Shown piece by piece: positions 34,977 to 44,283 of a stretch of 64,000 nt of DNA. The position numbers and the translations under genes were made by a program. The stretch is from Metasolibacillus sp. (GTDB lineage Bacteria; Bacillota; Bacilli; Bacillales_A; Planococcaceae), in assembly GCF_025291715.1 (NCBI RefSeq), contig NZ_JAMBIZ010000006.1, positions 97,612 to 161,611 on the forward strand, given 5' to 3'. The notes under the pieces were generated by a model that was given only the letters and a program-made list of their open reading frames with translations, ran no database searches and was not told the DNA's origin. Within the stretch, counting starts at the first letter, position 1, and each line of letters starts with the position of its first letter.

Positions 34977-35858
34977 ATGGGAACAGTTTTAGTATTAGGT
35001 GGTACGCGATTTTTCGGACGTAAATTAGTAGAACTACTATTAGGAGAGGGGCATCAGGTGACAATTGCAACGAGAGGGAAGTCAGGTAATCCATTTGGAG
35101 ATAAGGTGGAGCATGTTGTTATTGACCGAACAAACGCAAGTGATTTACAGGCATTGATGGCAAATCGCACATTCGATATTGTGTACGATAATATTTGCTA
35201 CTCACCAAATGAAGCGAAGGCATTTTGCGATGTATTTAATGGCAAGATAGGCAAGCTTGTGTTCACTTCTACATTATCCACATATGAAATCGATGGTGCT
35301 GTAAAAGTAGAGGAAGATTTTGACCCGTATAATTATGAAATTCGCATGGGTGATACAACTGATTTCACGTATGGGGAAGGGAAGCGTCAGGCGGAGGCAG
35401 TGTTTTTCAAATACGCGAAGTTTCCTGTTGTAGCAGTAAGGTTCCCAATCGTCATGGGTGTAGATGATTATACAGAGCGATTACATTTTCATGTAAAGCG
35501 TGTAGCGCAGGGAGAGCCGATTGGCTTTGTCAATATGGATGCGGAAATGTCATTTATTCAAGCAGAGGAAGCCGCACGCTTTTTATTATGGGCGGGGCAA
35601 ACGTCAGTGGAAGGTCCATTTAATGCAACGGCAACGGGTGCGATAACATTGCAAGCATTAATGAATTTAGTGGAAAAGGTGACAGGCAAACGAGCAAAAA
35701 TTGCTCTTTTAGGGGATGATAAAATTCGCTCACCATATGCGATTCCCGCATCGTGGTATATGAAAAATGATAAAGCGACAATGGCAGGATTTGAATTTTC
35801 ACAGCTTGATAGCTGGCTAGAAAACTTGGTGCAACATATTGCACAGCAGTATGCTTAA
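34977..35858 (+). CDS. NAD-dependent epimerase/dehydratase (SDR family)
   Basis: 293 residues with nucleotide motif VLVLGGTRFFGRKLVELLL at the N-terminus and DIVYDNICYS; the usual YxxxK appears as YGEGKRQAE near 128. The GGTRFFG motif is like that of atypical SDRs of the chloroplast CSP41/reductase type. Substrate unknown. Starts three bases after the rRNA methyltransferase stop. Confidence 0.82.
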   Translation: MGTVLVLGGTRFFGRKLVELLLGEGHQVTIATRGKSGNPFGDKVEHVVIDRTNASDLQALMANRTFDIVYDNICYSPNEAKAFCDVFNGKIGKLVFTSTLSTYEIDGAVKVEEDFDPYNYEIRMGDTTDFTYGEGKRQAEAVFFKYAKFPVVAVRFPIVMGVDDYTERLHFHVKRVAQGEPIGFVNMDAEMSFIQAEEAARFLLWAGQTSVEGPFNATATGAITLQALMNLVEKVTGKRAKIALLGDDKIRSPYAIPASWYMKNDKATMAGFEFSQLDSWLENLVQHIAQQYA

Positions 35859-35919
35859 TTGAAAAAACGCCTCTTTTTGATTAAAATAAAAGTATTAAAA
35901 TATAAGGTAGGGCAATGAT

Positions 35920-36510
35920 GTGTATAAATTAGCAGCAAATATTTGTAAAGTAATTTTAAAAATGAATGGTTCGAAGGCAAAGGTTTACGGTGCAGAAAAT
36001 GTGCCTGAGGGAGGTGGCTTTGTCATCGCATGTACACATACAGGCTATATTGACATTATTAATTTAGGCTTATCCATTTACCCACGTGAAATTCATTTCA
36101 TGGCGAAAAAGCAGCTATTTGAAATGAAAGGGCTTGGTTGGCTTATCAATAATTTAAATGCTTTTCCTGTTGACCGTGATAATCCAGGACCAAGCGTGAT
36201 TAAAATTCCACGTCAGCTTATTAAAGAGGATAAAATCGTTGGTATTTTCCCAAGCGGTACTCGCTCAACCGAAAGCAATGATTTGAAGCAGGGGGCTGTC
36301 ACAATCGCACAACTAGCAAAGACGCAAATTGTTCCTGCTGCTTATATCGGCCCACGTAGTGCAGGAGAAGTATTTAAACGCCAAAAAGGTTATTTAATTT
36401 ATGGTACGCCATTTACAGTGGAAAGTGGCAAGGAAGCACGCGATGAGGCAACGAAGTTTTTAGAGCAGGAATTTCAGCGTTTAACAGCAGAGCTACAAGC
36501 AAAAATATAG
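35920..36510 (+). CDS. plsC: 1-acyl-sn-glycerol-3-phosphate acyltransferase
   Basis: PlsC-type enzyme adding the second acyl chain in phosphatidic acid synthesis at the membrane. 196 residues: HTGYIDIIN (the H-x4-D catalytic motif), FPVDRDNPG, GIFPSGTRS and IVPAAYIGP blocks in order. GTG start at 35920 with AAGGTAGG upstream. Followed closely by a tyrosine phosphatase gene. Confidence 0.9.
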   Translation: MYKLAANICKVILKMNGSKAKVYGAENVPEGGGFVIACTHTGYIDIINLGLSIYPREIHFMAKKQLFEMKGLGWLINNLNAFPVDRDNPGPSVIKIPRQLIKEDKIVGIFPSGTRSTESNDLKQGAVTIAQLAKTQIVPAAYIGPRSAGEVFKRQKGYLIYGTPFTVESGKEARDEATKFLEQEFQRLTAELQAKI

Positions 36511-36526
36511 GATGGTGTCGAATGAG

Positions 36527-36988
36527 ATGCGTATATTATTTGTATGCTTAGGTAATATTTGCAGGTCGCCTATGGCAGAGGCTGTTATGCGTAATTTATT
36601 GGAGCAGCGTGGGTTAAGCGAGCAAATTACAGTCGATTCAGCAGGCACAAGCAGCTGGCATGTTGGGGAACCACCACATAAAGGGACGCAGGCGAAGCTA
36701 GGAGAGTATGGAATTACAACAACAGGTATGCAATGCCGTCAGCTAACGAGCAGCGATTTTACGGAATTTGACTATATTGTTGGAATGGATGCGAGCAATG
36801 TGGACAATATTCGCACAATGCTTAGGCAGCCAGATGACGCAAAAATCTTCCGCTTTTTAGATTTGACATCGCATCAAAAGGATGTACCAGACCCTTGGTA
36901 TACAGGTGATTTTCAAGAAACATATGATCTTTGTTTAGAGGGCTGTGAGGCTTTGCTGAAGAAGGCTTTAGAAGCGCGTTCACGATAA
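36527..36988 (+). CDS. Low-molecular-weight protein-tyrosine phosphatase
   Basis: 153 residues, P-loop VCLGNICRSPMAEA (C-x4-C-R-S) at the N-terminus and catalytic DPW in VPDPWYTGDF near 122. Similar to B. subtilis YfkJ. I prefer the ATG at 36527, since family members begin directly at the beta strand before the P-loop; the ATG at 36512 has no ribosome site. The stop codon lies inside the terminator loop. Confidence 0.9.
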   Translation: MRILFVCLGNICRSPMAEAVMRNLLEQRGLSEQITVDSAGTSSWHVGEPPHKGTQAKLGEYGITTTGMQCRQLTSSDFTEFDYIVGMDASNVDNIRTMLRQPDDAKIFRFLDLTSHQKDVPDPWYTGDFQETYDLCLEGCEALLKKALEARSR

Positions 36989-37008
36989 TTGTCGTGAACG
37001 CGTTTTTT
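36975..37008 (+). terminator. Terminator overlapping the phosphatase stop codon
   Basis: Perfect stem CGCGTTCACGA/TCGTGAACGCG with a six-base loop containing the TAA, then TTTTTT. Confidence 0.92.
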
Positions 37009-37111
37009 ATCAAGCTTAAAATAAAGTTCCTTATAATTTGCACGATAAAAGGAGTAGCACACTTGTAAAACGGGTACGAATATAGAAAAAGATTAATCGG
37101 AGGGACATTGT

Positions 37112-37969
37112 ATGGATGTGAAGGGAAGACGTAAAAGTAGCAATGTGGAAGACCGCCGTGGCATGAGTGCCGGAAAAGTTGGGGGTGGCTTAGGCGGTAT
37201 CGGGATTATTATTGTTATTATTTATACATTGCTAAGTGGTGGCGATGCGGGCGATGTGTTAAATACAGTGACGAAAAGCATTACACAAAATGGACAAGTA
37301 GCTGAGGAATATACACCGACACCTGAAGAGGAGGAGTTAGCGGAATTTGTAACAGTCGTGTTAGCAGATACAGAGGATGTATGGGCGAAAGTTTTTGAAG
37401 AAAATGATATGACCTATACAAACCCAACGCTTGTGCTGTTTACGGAAAGCGTTAGCTCAGGTTGCGGGATGCAAAGTGCGGCGGTTGGACCATTTTATTG
37501 TCCAGTAGACCATAAGCTATATATTGATTTAAGTTTTTACGGTGAATTGAAAAATCGCTTTAAAGCACCTGGCGATTTTGCGATGGCATACGTTGTGGCA
37601 CACGAGGTTGGGCATCATGTTCAAACATTATTAGGCACTTCGCAAAAGGTGCATGCATTAAATGGAAAAGTGATAGATGTAGAATATAATGAGCAAGTGA
37701 AGCGCCTTGAATTGCAGGCAGATTATTTAGCTGGTGTGTGGGCACATCATGTGAAAAATCAAGGTTATTTAGAGGAAGGCGATTTTGAAGAAGCATTGAC
37801 TGCTGCCAATGCGATTGGTGATGATACATTGCAAATGGAGGCGCGCGGCTATGTTGTGCCAGAAAGCTTCACACATGGTACGAGTGAGCAACGCATGCGT
37901 TGGTTTAAGAAAGGCTACCAAAATGGCACATTGCAAGGTAGCGATACGTTTAATGCAAAGGACTTGTAA
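37112..37969 (+). CDS. YpfJ-family neutral zinc metallopeptidase
   Basis: 285 residues: polar N-terminus, one membrane helix near residues 28-46 (GGIGIIIVIIYTLL), extracellular domain with HEVGHHVQ near 168 and a third ligand in LELQADYLAGVWAHH. Cysteines in SGCGMQSAAVGPFYCP may form a disulfide. RBS CGGAGGGAC. Substrates unknown; family is widespread. Confidence 0.88.
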   Translation: MDVKGRRKSSNVEDRRGMSAGKVGGGLGGIGIIIVIIYTLLSGGDAGDVLNTVTKSITQNGQVAEEYTPTPEEEELAEFVTVVLADTEDVWAKVFEENDMTYTNPTLVLFTESVSSGCGMQSAAVGPFYCPVDHKLYIDLSFYGELKNRFKAPGDFAMAYVVAHEVGHHVQTLLGTSQKVHALNGKVIDVEYNEQVKRLELQADYLAGVWAHHVKNQGYLEEGDFEEALTAANAIGDDTLQMEARGYVVPESFTHGTSEQRMRWFKKGYQNGTLQGSDTFNAKDL

Positions 37970-38062
37970 TTACCATTTTCATTTCCTGACTTTTTATGTA
38001 TAATTAATAGGTTAAAATTTCATTACTACAATTTTTATATAAATGAAAGAGAGTGAATCCTA

Positions 38063-38782
38063 ATGGGGCGTAAATGGAATAACATTAAGGACAAAAAAGC
38101 AGGGAAAGATGCAGCAAATAGCCGAGTTTATGCAAAGTTTGGTCGTGAGATTTATGTAGCTGCAAAATCTGGGGAGCCAAATCCAGAATCAAATCGTGCA
38201 TTAAAAACAGTTTTAGAGCGCGCAAAAACATACTCTGTACCGAAGCATATTATTGAAAAAGCAATCGACAAAGCAAAAGGTGGCGGCGATGAGCAATTTG
38301 ACGAGCTACGCTACGAGGGCTTTGGTGTAGGTGGCACAATGGTCATCGTTGATGCTTTAACAAATAACGTTAACCGTACTGCTTCAGAAGTGCGTGCTGC
38401 ATTTGGTAAAAACGGAGGAAACATGGGCGTGAGTGGTTCAGCTGCACATATGTTCCAAAGCACAGCAGTATTCGGCATTGAAGGCAAAACAGAGGATGAA
38501 GTGCTAGAAATTTTAATGGAAGCGGATTTAGATGCACGTGACATTATCGATGAAGATGGTACAATCATTATTTATGCAGAGCCAGACCAATTCCATGCAA
38601 CACAGGAAGCATTCAAAGAAGCAGGCATTGAAGAATTCGCAGTAGCCGAATTATCAATGCTACCAATGACAGAAGTTGCTTTAACAGATGATGATTTAGC
38701 AAAATTCGAAAAAATGATTGATGCGTTAGAAGACTTAGAGGATGTACAACGTGTTTACCATAATGCAGATTTAGGAGAATAA
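38063..38782 (+). CDS. yeeI: YebC/PmpR family protein YeeI (YebC2)
   Basis: 239 residues; begins [20 protein letters not shown] as B. subtilis YeeI does. Long treated as a DNA-binding regulator, YebC2-type proteins have recently been shown to help ribosomes through polyproline stretches in B. subtilis. RBS AAGAGAG. Monocistronic, with a terminator after it. Confidence 0.9.
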   Translation: MGRKWNNIKDKKAGKDAANSRVYAKFGREIYVAAKSGEPNPESNRALKTVLERAKTYSVPKHIIEKAIDKAKGGGDEQFDELRYEGFGVGGTMVIVDALTNNVNRTASEVRAAFGKNGGNMGVSGSAAHMFQSTAVFGIEGKTEDEVLEILMEADLDARDIIDEDGTIIIYAEPDQFHATQEAFKEAGIEEFAVAELSMLPMTEVALTDDDLAKFEKMIDALEDLEDVQRVYHNADLGE

Positions 38783-38794
38783 ATAGCAATATAT

Positions 38795-38834
38795 AAGACA
38801 TTGTGAATTAAAAATTTCACAGTGTCTTTTTTAT
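38795..38834 (+). terminator. Terminator of yeeI
   Basis: AAGACATTGTGAA pairs with TTTCACAGTGTCTT, then TTTTATAT. Confidence 0.87.
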
Positions 38835-38941
38835 ATGACAATATTGTGAAATATTTAGCTGAAAAAATTTGACTATTGTGAATTTTGTCGAAGTAAGTCA
38901 CAATATTTAGTAACGTTTAAGAAAAGGAAGGGAGATTATTT

Positions 38942-40696
38942 ATGCGACGCAAGGATAGATTAGCAAGCCGTATTGTAGCAATTACTATTGCCGTTTTTAT
39001 TGTCCTAATAGCAATGAATGTTTTTATGACAATTTATAGCACAGAAAAATCTGTGAAAGCCACTTTAGGAGAGCATAGTGTAACGGTAGCTCAAAATATA
39101 GCTGAGTATTTAGATATTGAGGGCTATAAGCAGTTAGTAAATGCACCAGAAGAGAGTACATTATATTGGGAATTACGCGAGCAATTAAATGATTTACGTG
39201 AAAAAAATGGTGTGTTGTATGCTTATACATTTGCTCCACCTACAAACGGTAAAGAAGGAAAGGCTGTTTTTTTAGTTGATGGCATGCCAGCGGATGATCA
39301 TGAAAATGCAGCCACTATTGGTGATGAATCTAGCGCGACATCAAATGCTGACCTTGTACAAGCACTAAAGGATGATTATTACTATACAAATATAATTGAA
39401 AGTGAATATGGACAATTTATTTCAGGAACAATTCCCGTAAAGGATGCAAATGGTGAGGTTGTCTTTTATTTAGGAATCGATATGGATGCTGGCTATGTTG
39501 ACGTCATTAGCGGTTTAATTGCGAAGGAAGTTATTCCTGCTATAGTTATTATATTTAGCGTAATTGCTATTTTAGGTCTAGTGATTCTTTACTATTATAT
39601 TAATAAATCACTCCGTCCTTTAAAATCATTGAAGGAGTCCGCAACATACTTAGCTGAGGGCAATATTAAAGAGGCTAATCATGTGGTTTCTAACATCGAT
39701 ATGGCAAATGGCAATGAAATTTCTTTATTTGCAAAGGATTTTACAAATGCATTAAAACAGCTTACAAAGACATTTGACACGATTCATGTAAAGGTAAACA
39801 GCTTGGAACAGGTAGTTGAAGATATTAATTCGACGGCACACCATGTAAATAATTCGAATAATGCCATCGCTGCAAGTGTCACGCAAATTGCAGAGGGTAG
39901 TGGTAAGCAGCAAGTTAGCAATGATGAAGTTATGCAAGCAATGAGCGAAATGACAATTGGCATTCAAAGATTAGCTGATTCAACAAGCGATATTGCCGAA
40001 TCCTCAAATGATATGACAGAGTTAGTTGAGAAAAGCACGTCGAACTCAAAGCAAGTGGTTCAGCAAATTCAAAGTGTGGAAACATCGGTTATTCGCACAT
40101 CCGAGCAAGTGCGTGAGATGGGTGAACGGTTCCATTCGATTGAAGAAATGATTAATGTCATTACAAGTATCGCAGATCAAACAAATTTATTAGCATTAAA
40201 TGCTGCAATTGAAGCAGCAAGAGCAGGTGAAGCTGGTAAAGGCTTTGCTGTAGTAGCGGATGAGGTACGCAAGCTAGCAGAAATGTCACGCACATCGGCG
40301 GATGATATTCACCGTCATTTACAAAGCTTTTTAGAAATTGCAGAGCGCGCATTAAGCGAAATGGCTGTTAGCACACAGGATGTTAAAGAAGGAAGTTTAG
40401 CTGTAACTGCAATCGGTGAAAACTTAGAAAATATTTTACAGGCTGTTTTGCGAGTAAATAATAACATTCAAGAAAACTCGGCAGTGATTGAGCAAATGTC
40501 AGCAAGCTCTGAGGAAATATTAGCGTCTGCTGAAGACATGAGCCAGCTCGTTAACAATACGACAGCGCAAACACAAGAAGTGGCAAAATCAATAGACATT
40601 CAAGTGGACATGGTAGAAAAATTAAATGAAGTAGTAGAAAAGCTTGATACTACTTCAAAAGATGTTGTAAATGAGATTGAGAAATTTAAATTATAA
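38942..40696 (+). CDS. Methyl-accepting chemotaxis protein
   Basis: 584 residues: TM helix 10-32, extracellular sensor region about 33-190, TM helix about 192-215, HAMP, then the signalling coiled coil with hairpin tip [35 protein letters not shown] split around residue 415 (seen in two pieces, [16 protein letters not shown] and [16 protein letters not shown]). Ligand unknown. RBS AAGGAAGGGAG. It marks the left border of the lanthipeptide island; a second chemoreceptor gene marks the right. Confidence 0.9.
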   Translation: MRRKDRLASRIVAITIAVFIVLIAMNVFMTIYSTEKSVKATLGEHSVTVAQNIAEYLDIEGYKQLVNAPEESTLYWELREQLNDLREKNGVLYAYTFAPPTNGKEGKAVFLVDGMPADDHENAATIGDESSATSNADLVQALKDDYYYTNIIESEYGQFISGTIPVKDANGEVVFYLGIDMDAGYVDVISGLIAKEVIPAIVIIFSVIAILGLVILYYYINKSLRPLKSLKESATYLAEGNIKEANHVVSNIDMANGNEISLFAKDFTNALKQLTKTFDTIHVKVNSLEQVVEDINSTAHHVNNSNNAIAASVTQIAEGSGKQQVSNDEVMQAMSEMTIGIQRLADSTSDIAESSNDMTELVEKSTSNSKQVVQQIQSVETSVIRTSEQVREMGERFHSIEEMINVITSIADQTNLLALNAAIEAARAGEAGKGFAVVADEVRKLAEMSRTSADDIHRHLQSFLEIAERALSEMAVSTQDVKEGSLAVTAIGENLENILQAVLRVNNNIQENSAVIEQMSASSEEILASAEDMSQLVNNTTAQTQEVAKSIDIQVDMVEKLNEVVEKLDTTSKDVVNEIEKFKL

Positions 40697-40778
40697 TTAG
40701 GATGGCTGGAAATAGGCTAATGTATTTTGAAACATAGTTACTTTATAATACTAGATTTAAGTTTGGATAGGCTACATT

Positions 40779-40996
40779 TAGTTGGACACTTTTTATGAGG
40801 TATAAAGGACAATACCCAAGCCTATCAACGAAGAAGAGCTTTACGTGGAGCAATGGGCATGATAGCCTCGTTTGGCTAAGCCAGCCTGATATAGCTGGCT
40901 TTCTGGCGCAAAGAGTCATGCCCATAGAGGCTCCATGTCAAGCAACTTGTACACCCCATATGCTTTAAGGGCACCCTTATAAAAGTTGTCCAAAAG
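40779..40996. mobile_element. MITE-like element with terminal inverted repeats
   Basis: Left end GTTGGACACTTTTTATGAGG (from 40781) matches the reverse complement of the right end (40976-40996, TTTGGACAACTTTTATAAGG) at about 16 of 20 positions. Inside, ATGGGCATGA (40853-40862) pairs with TCATGCCCAT (40916-40925), and AAGCCAGC (40878) with GCTGGCTT (40894), so transcripts would fold into a long hairpin. No coding capacity. The ends look like those of IS3-group elements; a decayed IS remnant is the alternative. Confidence 0.55.
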
Positions 40997-41023
40997 TATT
41001 GCCATACCAGTTTTTAAATAAAT

Positions 41024-41070
41024 AAACCGTCCCCTCTGTGATTGTATATCGCAGAGGGGGCGGTTTTGTT
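41024..41070. terminator. Bidirectional terminator upstream of the lanthipeptide cluster
   Basis: AAACCGTCCCCTCTG pairs with CAGAGGGGGCGGTTT (one T-G pair) around a 13-base loop; TTGTT follows. It isolates the cluster from transcription coming through the chemoreceptor gene and the MITE. Confidence 0.88.
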
Positions 41071-41249
41071 AATTTACCATTTAGAAAATAATTTTTTTCT
41101 CTGAAAACCAAAACTAAAATTATTTAAGTATATGCTTTAGAAAAAGATATCGTAAAAAGTGAAGGGAATTTGCCTATTTGCAAAATATATACCATTTTAT
41201 ATATGCTTAAACCCATAATTATCTATTTATTCAAAAATTACAGAAATGT

Positions 41250-41278
41250 TTGAATTTATAGGTTTTATGATATATAAT
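41250..41278 (+). promoter_or_regulatory. SigA-type promoter of the lanthipeptide precursor gene
   Basis: TTGAAT (41250-41255), 17-base spacer, TATAAT (41273-41278); transcription would start near 41285, about 24 bases before the precursor ATG. AT-rich upstream region. No regulator gene is in the cluster. Confidence 0.75.
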
Positions 41279-41308
41279 GGAAATATATTAAGGTAGGAGG
41301 TGAATCAT

Positions 41309-41431
41309 ATGAAGTTACGTGAACAATTAGAGCGTTTAGAAGTTTCAGATACTAAACAAAAAGTTGCAGCTAACTCAGGTGTGAGCAATAGCTGCACAAG
41401 CGGTGGCTGTCACACTATCGTAATCAGTTAA
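41309..41431 (+). CDS. Class III lanthipeptide precursor peptide (40 aa)
   Basis: An open frame of 40 codons with a perfect GGAGGTGA (41296-41303) before the ATG. Leader: MKLREQLERLEVSDTKQKV, an amphipathic helix with an L-x-x-L-E pattern like the leader helix that class III synthetases bind. Core from about residue 21 contains SGVSNSCTSGGC followed by HTIVIS. Two S-x-x-S-x-x-C labionin motifs overlap: Ser23-Ser26-Cys29 and Ser28-Ser31-Cys34. Both cysteines therefore have partners. Its own promoter lies upstream and the LanKC synthetase gene 107 bases downstream. Product unknown; leader cleavage site not determined. Confidence 0.88.
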   Translation: MKLREQLERLEVSDTKQKVAANSGVSNSCTSGGCHTIVIS

Positions 41432-41464
41432 ATATTCATGTGTTAATCACTTTGTTACATCCAT

Positions 41465-41506
41465 AAATGAACGATTTTTATTAAAAATAATAAAAATCGT
41501 TCATTT
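41465..41506 (+). terminator. 19-bp perfect hairpin between precursor and synthetase genes
   Basis: AAATGAACGATTTTTATTA (41465-41483) pairs perfectly with 41488-41506, loop of four. The following ATTTACTTTTT is a weak T tract. It probably lets only part of the transcripts proceed, giving excess precursor over enzyme, and protects the short precursor message. Confidence 0.7.
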
Positions 41507-41538
41507 ATTTACTTTTTAAGACGAGGAGGTAAGTTCTT

Positions 41539-44238
41539 ATGAAAGAATTTATGCATGAATTCGAAACAAAATACCTAAAAGTAGATATAAATAACTTCTA
41601 TTTCAAAGCTAATTTAAAAAATGAGAAACATATGACCATTAGTGATGCGTTTCCTTTTAGATATATTATATTTGATAATGCACAGCATCTTCAGGGGTGG
41701 AAAATACATCTTTCTCCCACATTGGATCAATACCCTTTAGTATTAAGCCAAGTAACTAAAATTCTTCAAAATAAAAGAATTTCTTTTAAATATGTTGCGG
41801 ATATGAGGGCATTCACATTTTTATCAAGTAAAAACACAAGCATTAGCCAATTCGGTAAATACATAACTATTTACCCTTCGGATAAAGCAGAATTTATAGA
41901 AATAATTGAGAGAATATATTCAGAAATTAGCTGTGAAACTGGGGTGCAGGTTCCTTCAGATCAAAGATATAAAAATAGTAGCTTTATTTATTATAGATAC
42001 GGAGCTGCTTTTCCTGAATATGAAATTTCTAATGAAAATGAAAGAAACTATAATATAATGAATGGGTTTGCGGAACTAAAGGAAGATGTTAGAAAAGGGT
42101 ATTTCACTCTTCCTTCAGGTATTGAAGATCCTTTTGAGAATAGCACATGGAGCGATGAAATTATTCAAGAAGTTCCAGTAAAAGGACACCTAACTAATAA
42201 CACTTTTTCAGTCAATAAAATATTGAGACACTGTGCTACTGGAAATGTTTATGAAGGATATAATGATGTAAATAATGAAGCGGTTATTATAAAGGAAGGG
42301 CGATTGGGAGGAATTCCTTCTATGGAAGAGCCTTTGTATAGAGCTCAAAAAGCTCGAATGAACGAATTTCAATTCTTCAACGAAAATAGCGATAAATATA
42401 ATATGTTATTTCCTAAAGTGATAGATTATTTTTACGATGAAGATTCTGTATTTATCATAATGGAGAAACTTGAAGGTAAGTCTCTAAAAGAATTTATTAC
42501 TGAAAGTCCCATTTTAAAACCTGAAAAATCGGAAGAGGAAAAGGCGGATTTCATAAAATCCCTTAAGGATATTTTTAATCAGATTTTCGATTTCATATTA
42601 CAGTTACATTCAAATGATCTTGTTTTCAATGACATTTCTGATGACAATTTTTTTATAACAGCTGAAAATAAAGTTGCTTTAATTGATGCGGAAGGCATTT
42701 CTAATATTCAAGATAATAAATGGTATGGCATGGGCACAGATAGATTTATGTATAGAATGCCAAAGGGTATTAAAAGTGAGGCTAAAGATTTATACATGTT
42801 TTCACAGCTCATTTTATACTCTGTAATAGGTAGAAATAAAGGTTATTCTTTTGATGAAAAGTATTACGAAAAAGAATATAGTGCAATCTTGTACAAACTT
42901 CCTATAGGCACACGAGGTTTATTTAATGCTGGCATGATGTTAATGAATCATGTATTAAAAGGGGATTTAACTAGTGATGTTAGTGCAGAATTTAAAAAAC
43001 TTTTATTCACTGATGAAGAAACATCCCCTTTAAATGAAAATAGCTTACAGCCAAAAGATCTTATTGCACGTATTGGCAATATTGAAAAAATTTTATTAAG
43101 ATATTACTCTAATTTATTTGCAGATAATCCAAACAACATATTTAAGTTTGCTACTTCTGACTATCATCACAATAGATTATCTTTAGTATATGGATTGCCA
43201 GGTGTTTCTTTATGCTTGCGGGATTTCAACATCATTGATGATCAGCAGTTGCTAGACGTAGCCCATATACTACAAGAGTATGCTCTAAAAAACCAAAATA
43301 TAAGTAGACTAAATGATGGTTTAGTTTTTGGTAAAGCTGGGTTTACACTGTATCTCTCACAGGCTGGAGTGCCTATGGAAAATAATCATTTCTTTTTTAA
43401 TTTGATAAAAGCTTTAAGTAAATACAATTTTGTGAATTTAGATTTTGCTAATGGCTTATCTGGCATTTATGTGAGCCTAAAGCTAATTAATCAATCTGGC
43501 AATTATCCAGATCTGAGTAAATGGATTACTATAGTCAAACAACACTTAGGAAGTACAACGTGGCCGATTAGTAAATATCAAGGATTAGAATATGGCAACA
43601 CAGGTTTAGCCTTCTCGTTAATATTTGCAGAGGCAAATATTGATAATTGGGATATTGCATACAAAAATATTGGGGAAGATTTACAGACAGTTAAAGATGA
43701 CTCAATTTTCTCAGGCTTGTCGTATAGTGTTCAGGAGTGGCCAAATATTAGGTCTCCGTATCTTTTTTCAGGTAGTGCAGGATCAATTTTAGTTTTACTT
43801 CACTATTATCACAATACAGGAGAGCCAGATTGGGCTTTTTTAAAAGAATTAGTTTTATCTTTAAAATCACCATTCTTCTACAATTATGGAGTGACATATG
43901 GAACTACTGGATTAGCACTAGTTATTATGGGAATTTTATTACTTCCTAATATCCCTCATGACTTTAAAGAAGAATTAGAGGATATGCTTACTCACAAAAT
44001 AAACTATGTAGCAACACATTTTCAAAGTAATAATGGCGCAATAGGGTTTTTAGGAGATAAGCAATCATTTTATGCAGATGATTTTGGAAATGGGGGCTTA
44101 GGCATTCTTAAAGTCTTCAAATTATACAAAGAATATGTAGCAGATAAATTGACATGGGATAATTTAAGTTTCAGCTCATTACCAATACTTCCATGTAAAC
44201 AAGAAAATCTCGTAAATAACAAGGAGTACGTTTTATAA
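41539..44238 (+). CDS. Class III lanthionine synthetase LanKC
   Basis: 899-residue trifunctional enzyme. Residues 1-220: phosphoSer/Thr lyase (RamC-N-like) domain. About 230-440: Ser/Thr-kinase-like domain with ATP lysine Lys252 (VIIKEGR), catalytic loop FNDISDDN (Asp365) and DAEG (Asp383) in place of DFG. About 530-870: LanC-like cyclase with repeated G-x-x-G segments (VYGLPGVSL, FANGLSGIYV, EYGNTGLAFSL, FSGSAGSILVLL, YGTTGLALV) but no Cys-Cys-His zinc ligands that I can find, the mark of class III. It would phosphorylate, eliminate and cyclise Ser/Cys of the precursor. RBS GGAGGT. Rows I sampled looked AT-richer than flanking genes. Confidence 0.92.
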   Translation: MKEFMHEFETKYLKVDINNFYFKANLKNEKHMTISDAFPFRYIIFDNAQHLQGWKIHLSPTLDQYPLVLSQVTKILQNKRISFKYVADMRAFTFLSSKNTSISQFGKYITIYPSDKAEFIEIIERIYSEISCETGVQVPSDQRYKNSSFIYYRYGAAFPEYEISNENERNYNIMNGFAELKEDVRKGYFTLPSGIEDPFENSTWSDEIIQEVPVKGHLTNNTFSVNKILRHCATGNVYEGYNDVNNEAVIIKEGRLGGIPSMEEPLYRAQKARMNEFQFFNENSDKYNMLFPKVIDYFYDEDSVFIIMEKLEGKSLKEFITESPILKPEKSEEEKADFIKSLKDIFNQIFDFILQLHSNDLVFNDISDDNFFITAENKVALIDAEGISNIQDNKWYGMGTDRFMYRMPKGIKSEAKDLYMFSQLILYSVIGRNKGYSFDEKYYEKEYSAILYKLPIGTRGLFNAGMMLMNHVLKGDLTSDVSAEFKKLLFTDEETSPLNENSLQPKDLIARIGNIEKILLRYYSNLFADNPNNIFKFATSDYHHNRLSLVYGLPGVSLCLRDFNIIDDQQLLDVAHILQEYALKNQNISRLNDGLVFGKAGFTLYLSQAGVPMENNHFFFNLIKALSKYNFVNLDFANGLSGIYVSLKLINQSGNYPDLSKWITIVKQHLGSTTWPISKYQGLEYGNTGLAFSLIFAEANIDNWDIAYKNIGEDLQTVKDDSIFSGLSYSVQEWPNIRSPYLFSGSAGSILVLLHYYHNTGEPDWAFLKELVLSLKSPFFYNYGVTYGTTGLALVIMGILLLPNIPHDFKEELEDMLTHKINYVATHFQSNNGAIGFLGDKQSFYADDFGNGGLGILKVFKLYKEYVADKLTWDNLSFSSLPILPCKQENLVNNKEYVL

Positions 44239-44283
44239 AATTAGTACTCGCTATGGAGGCAAATATTTACGAGGAGGAAAGAA

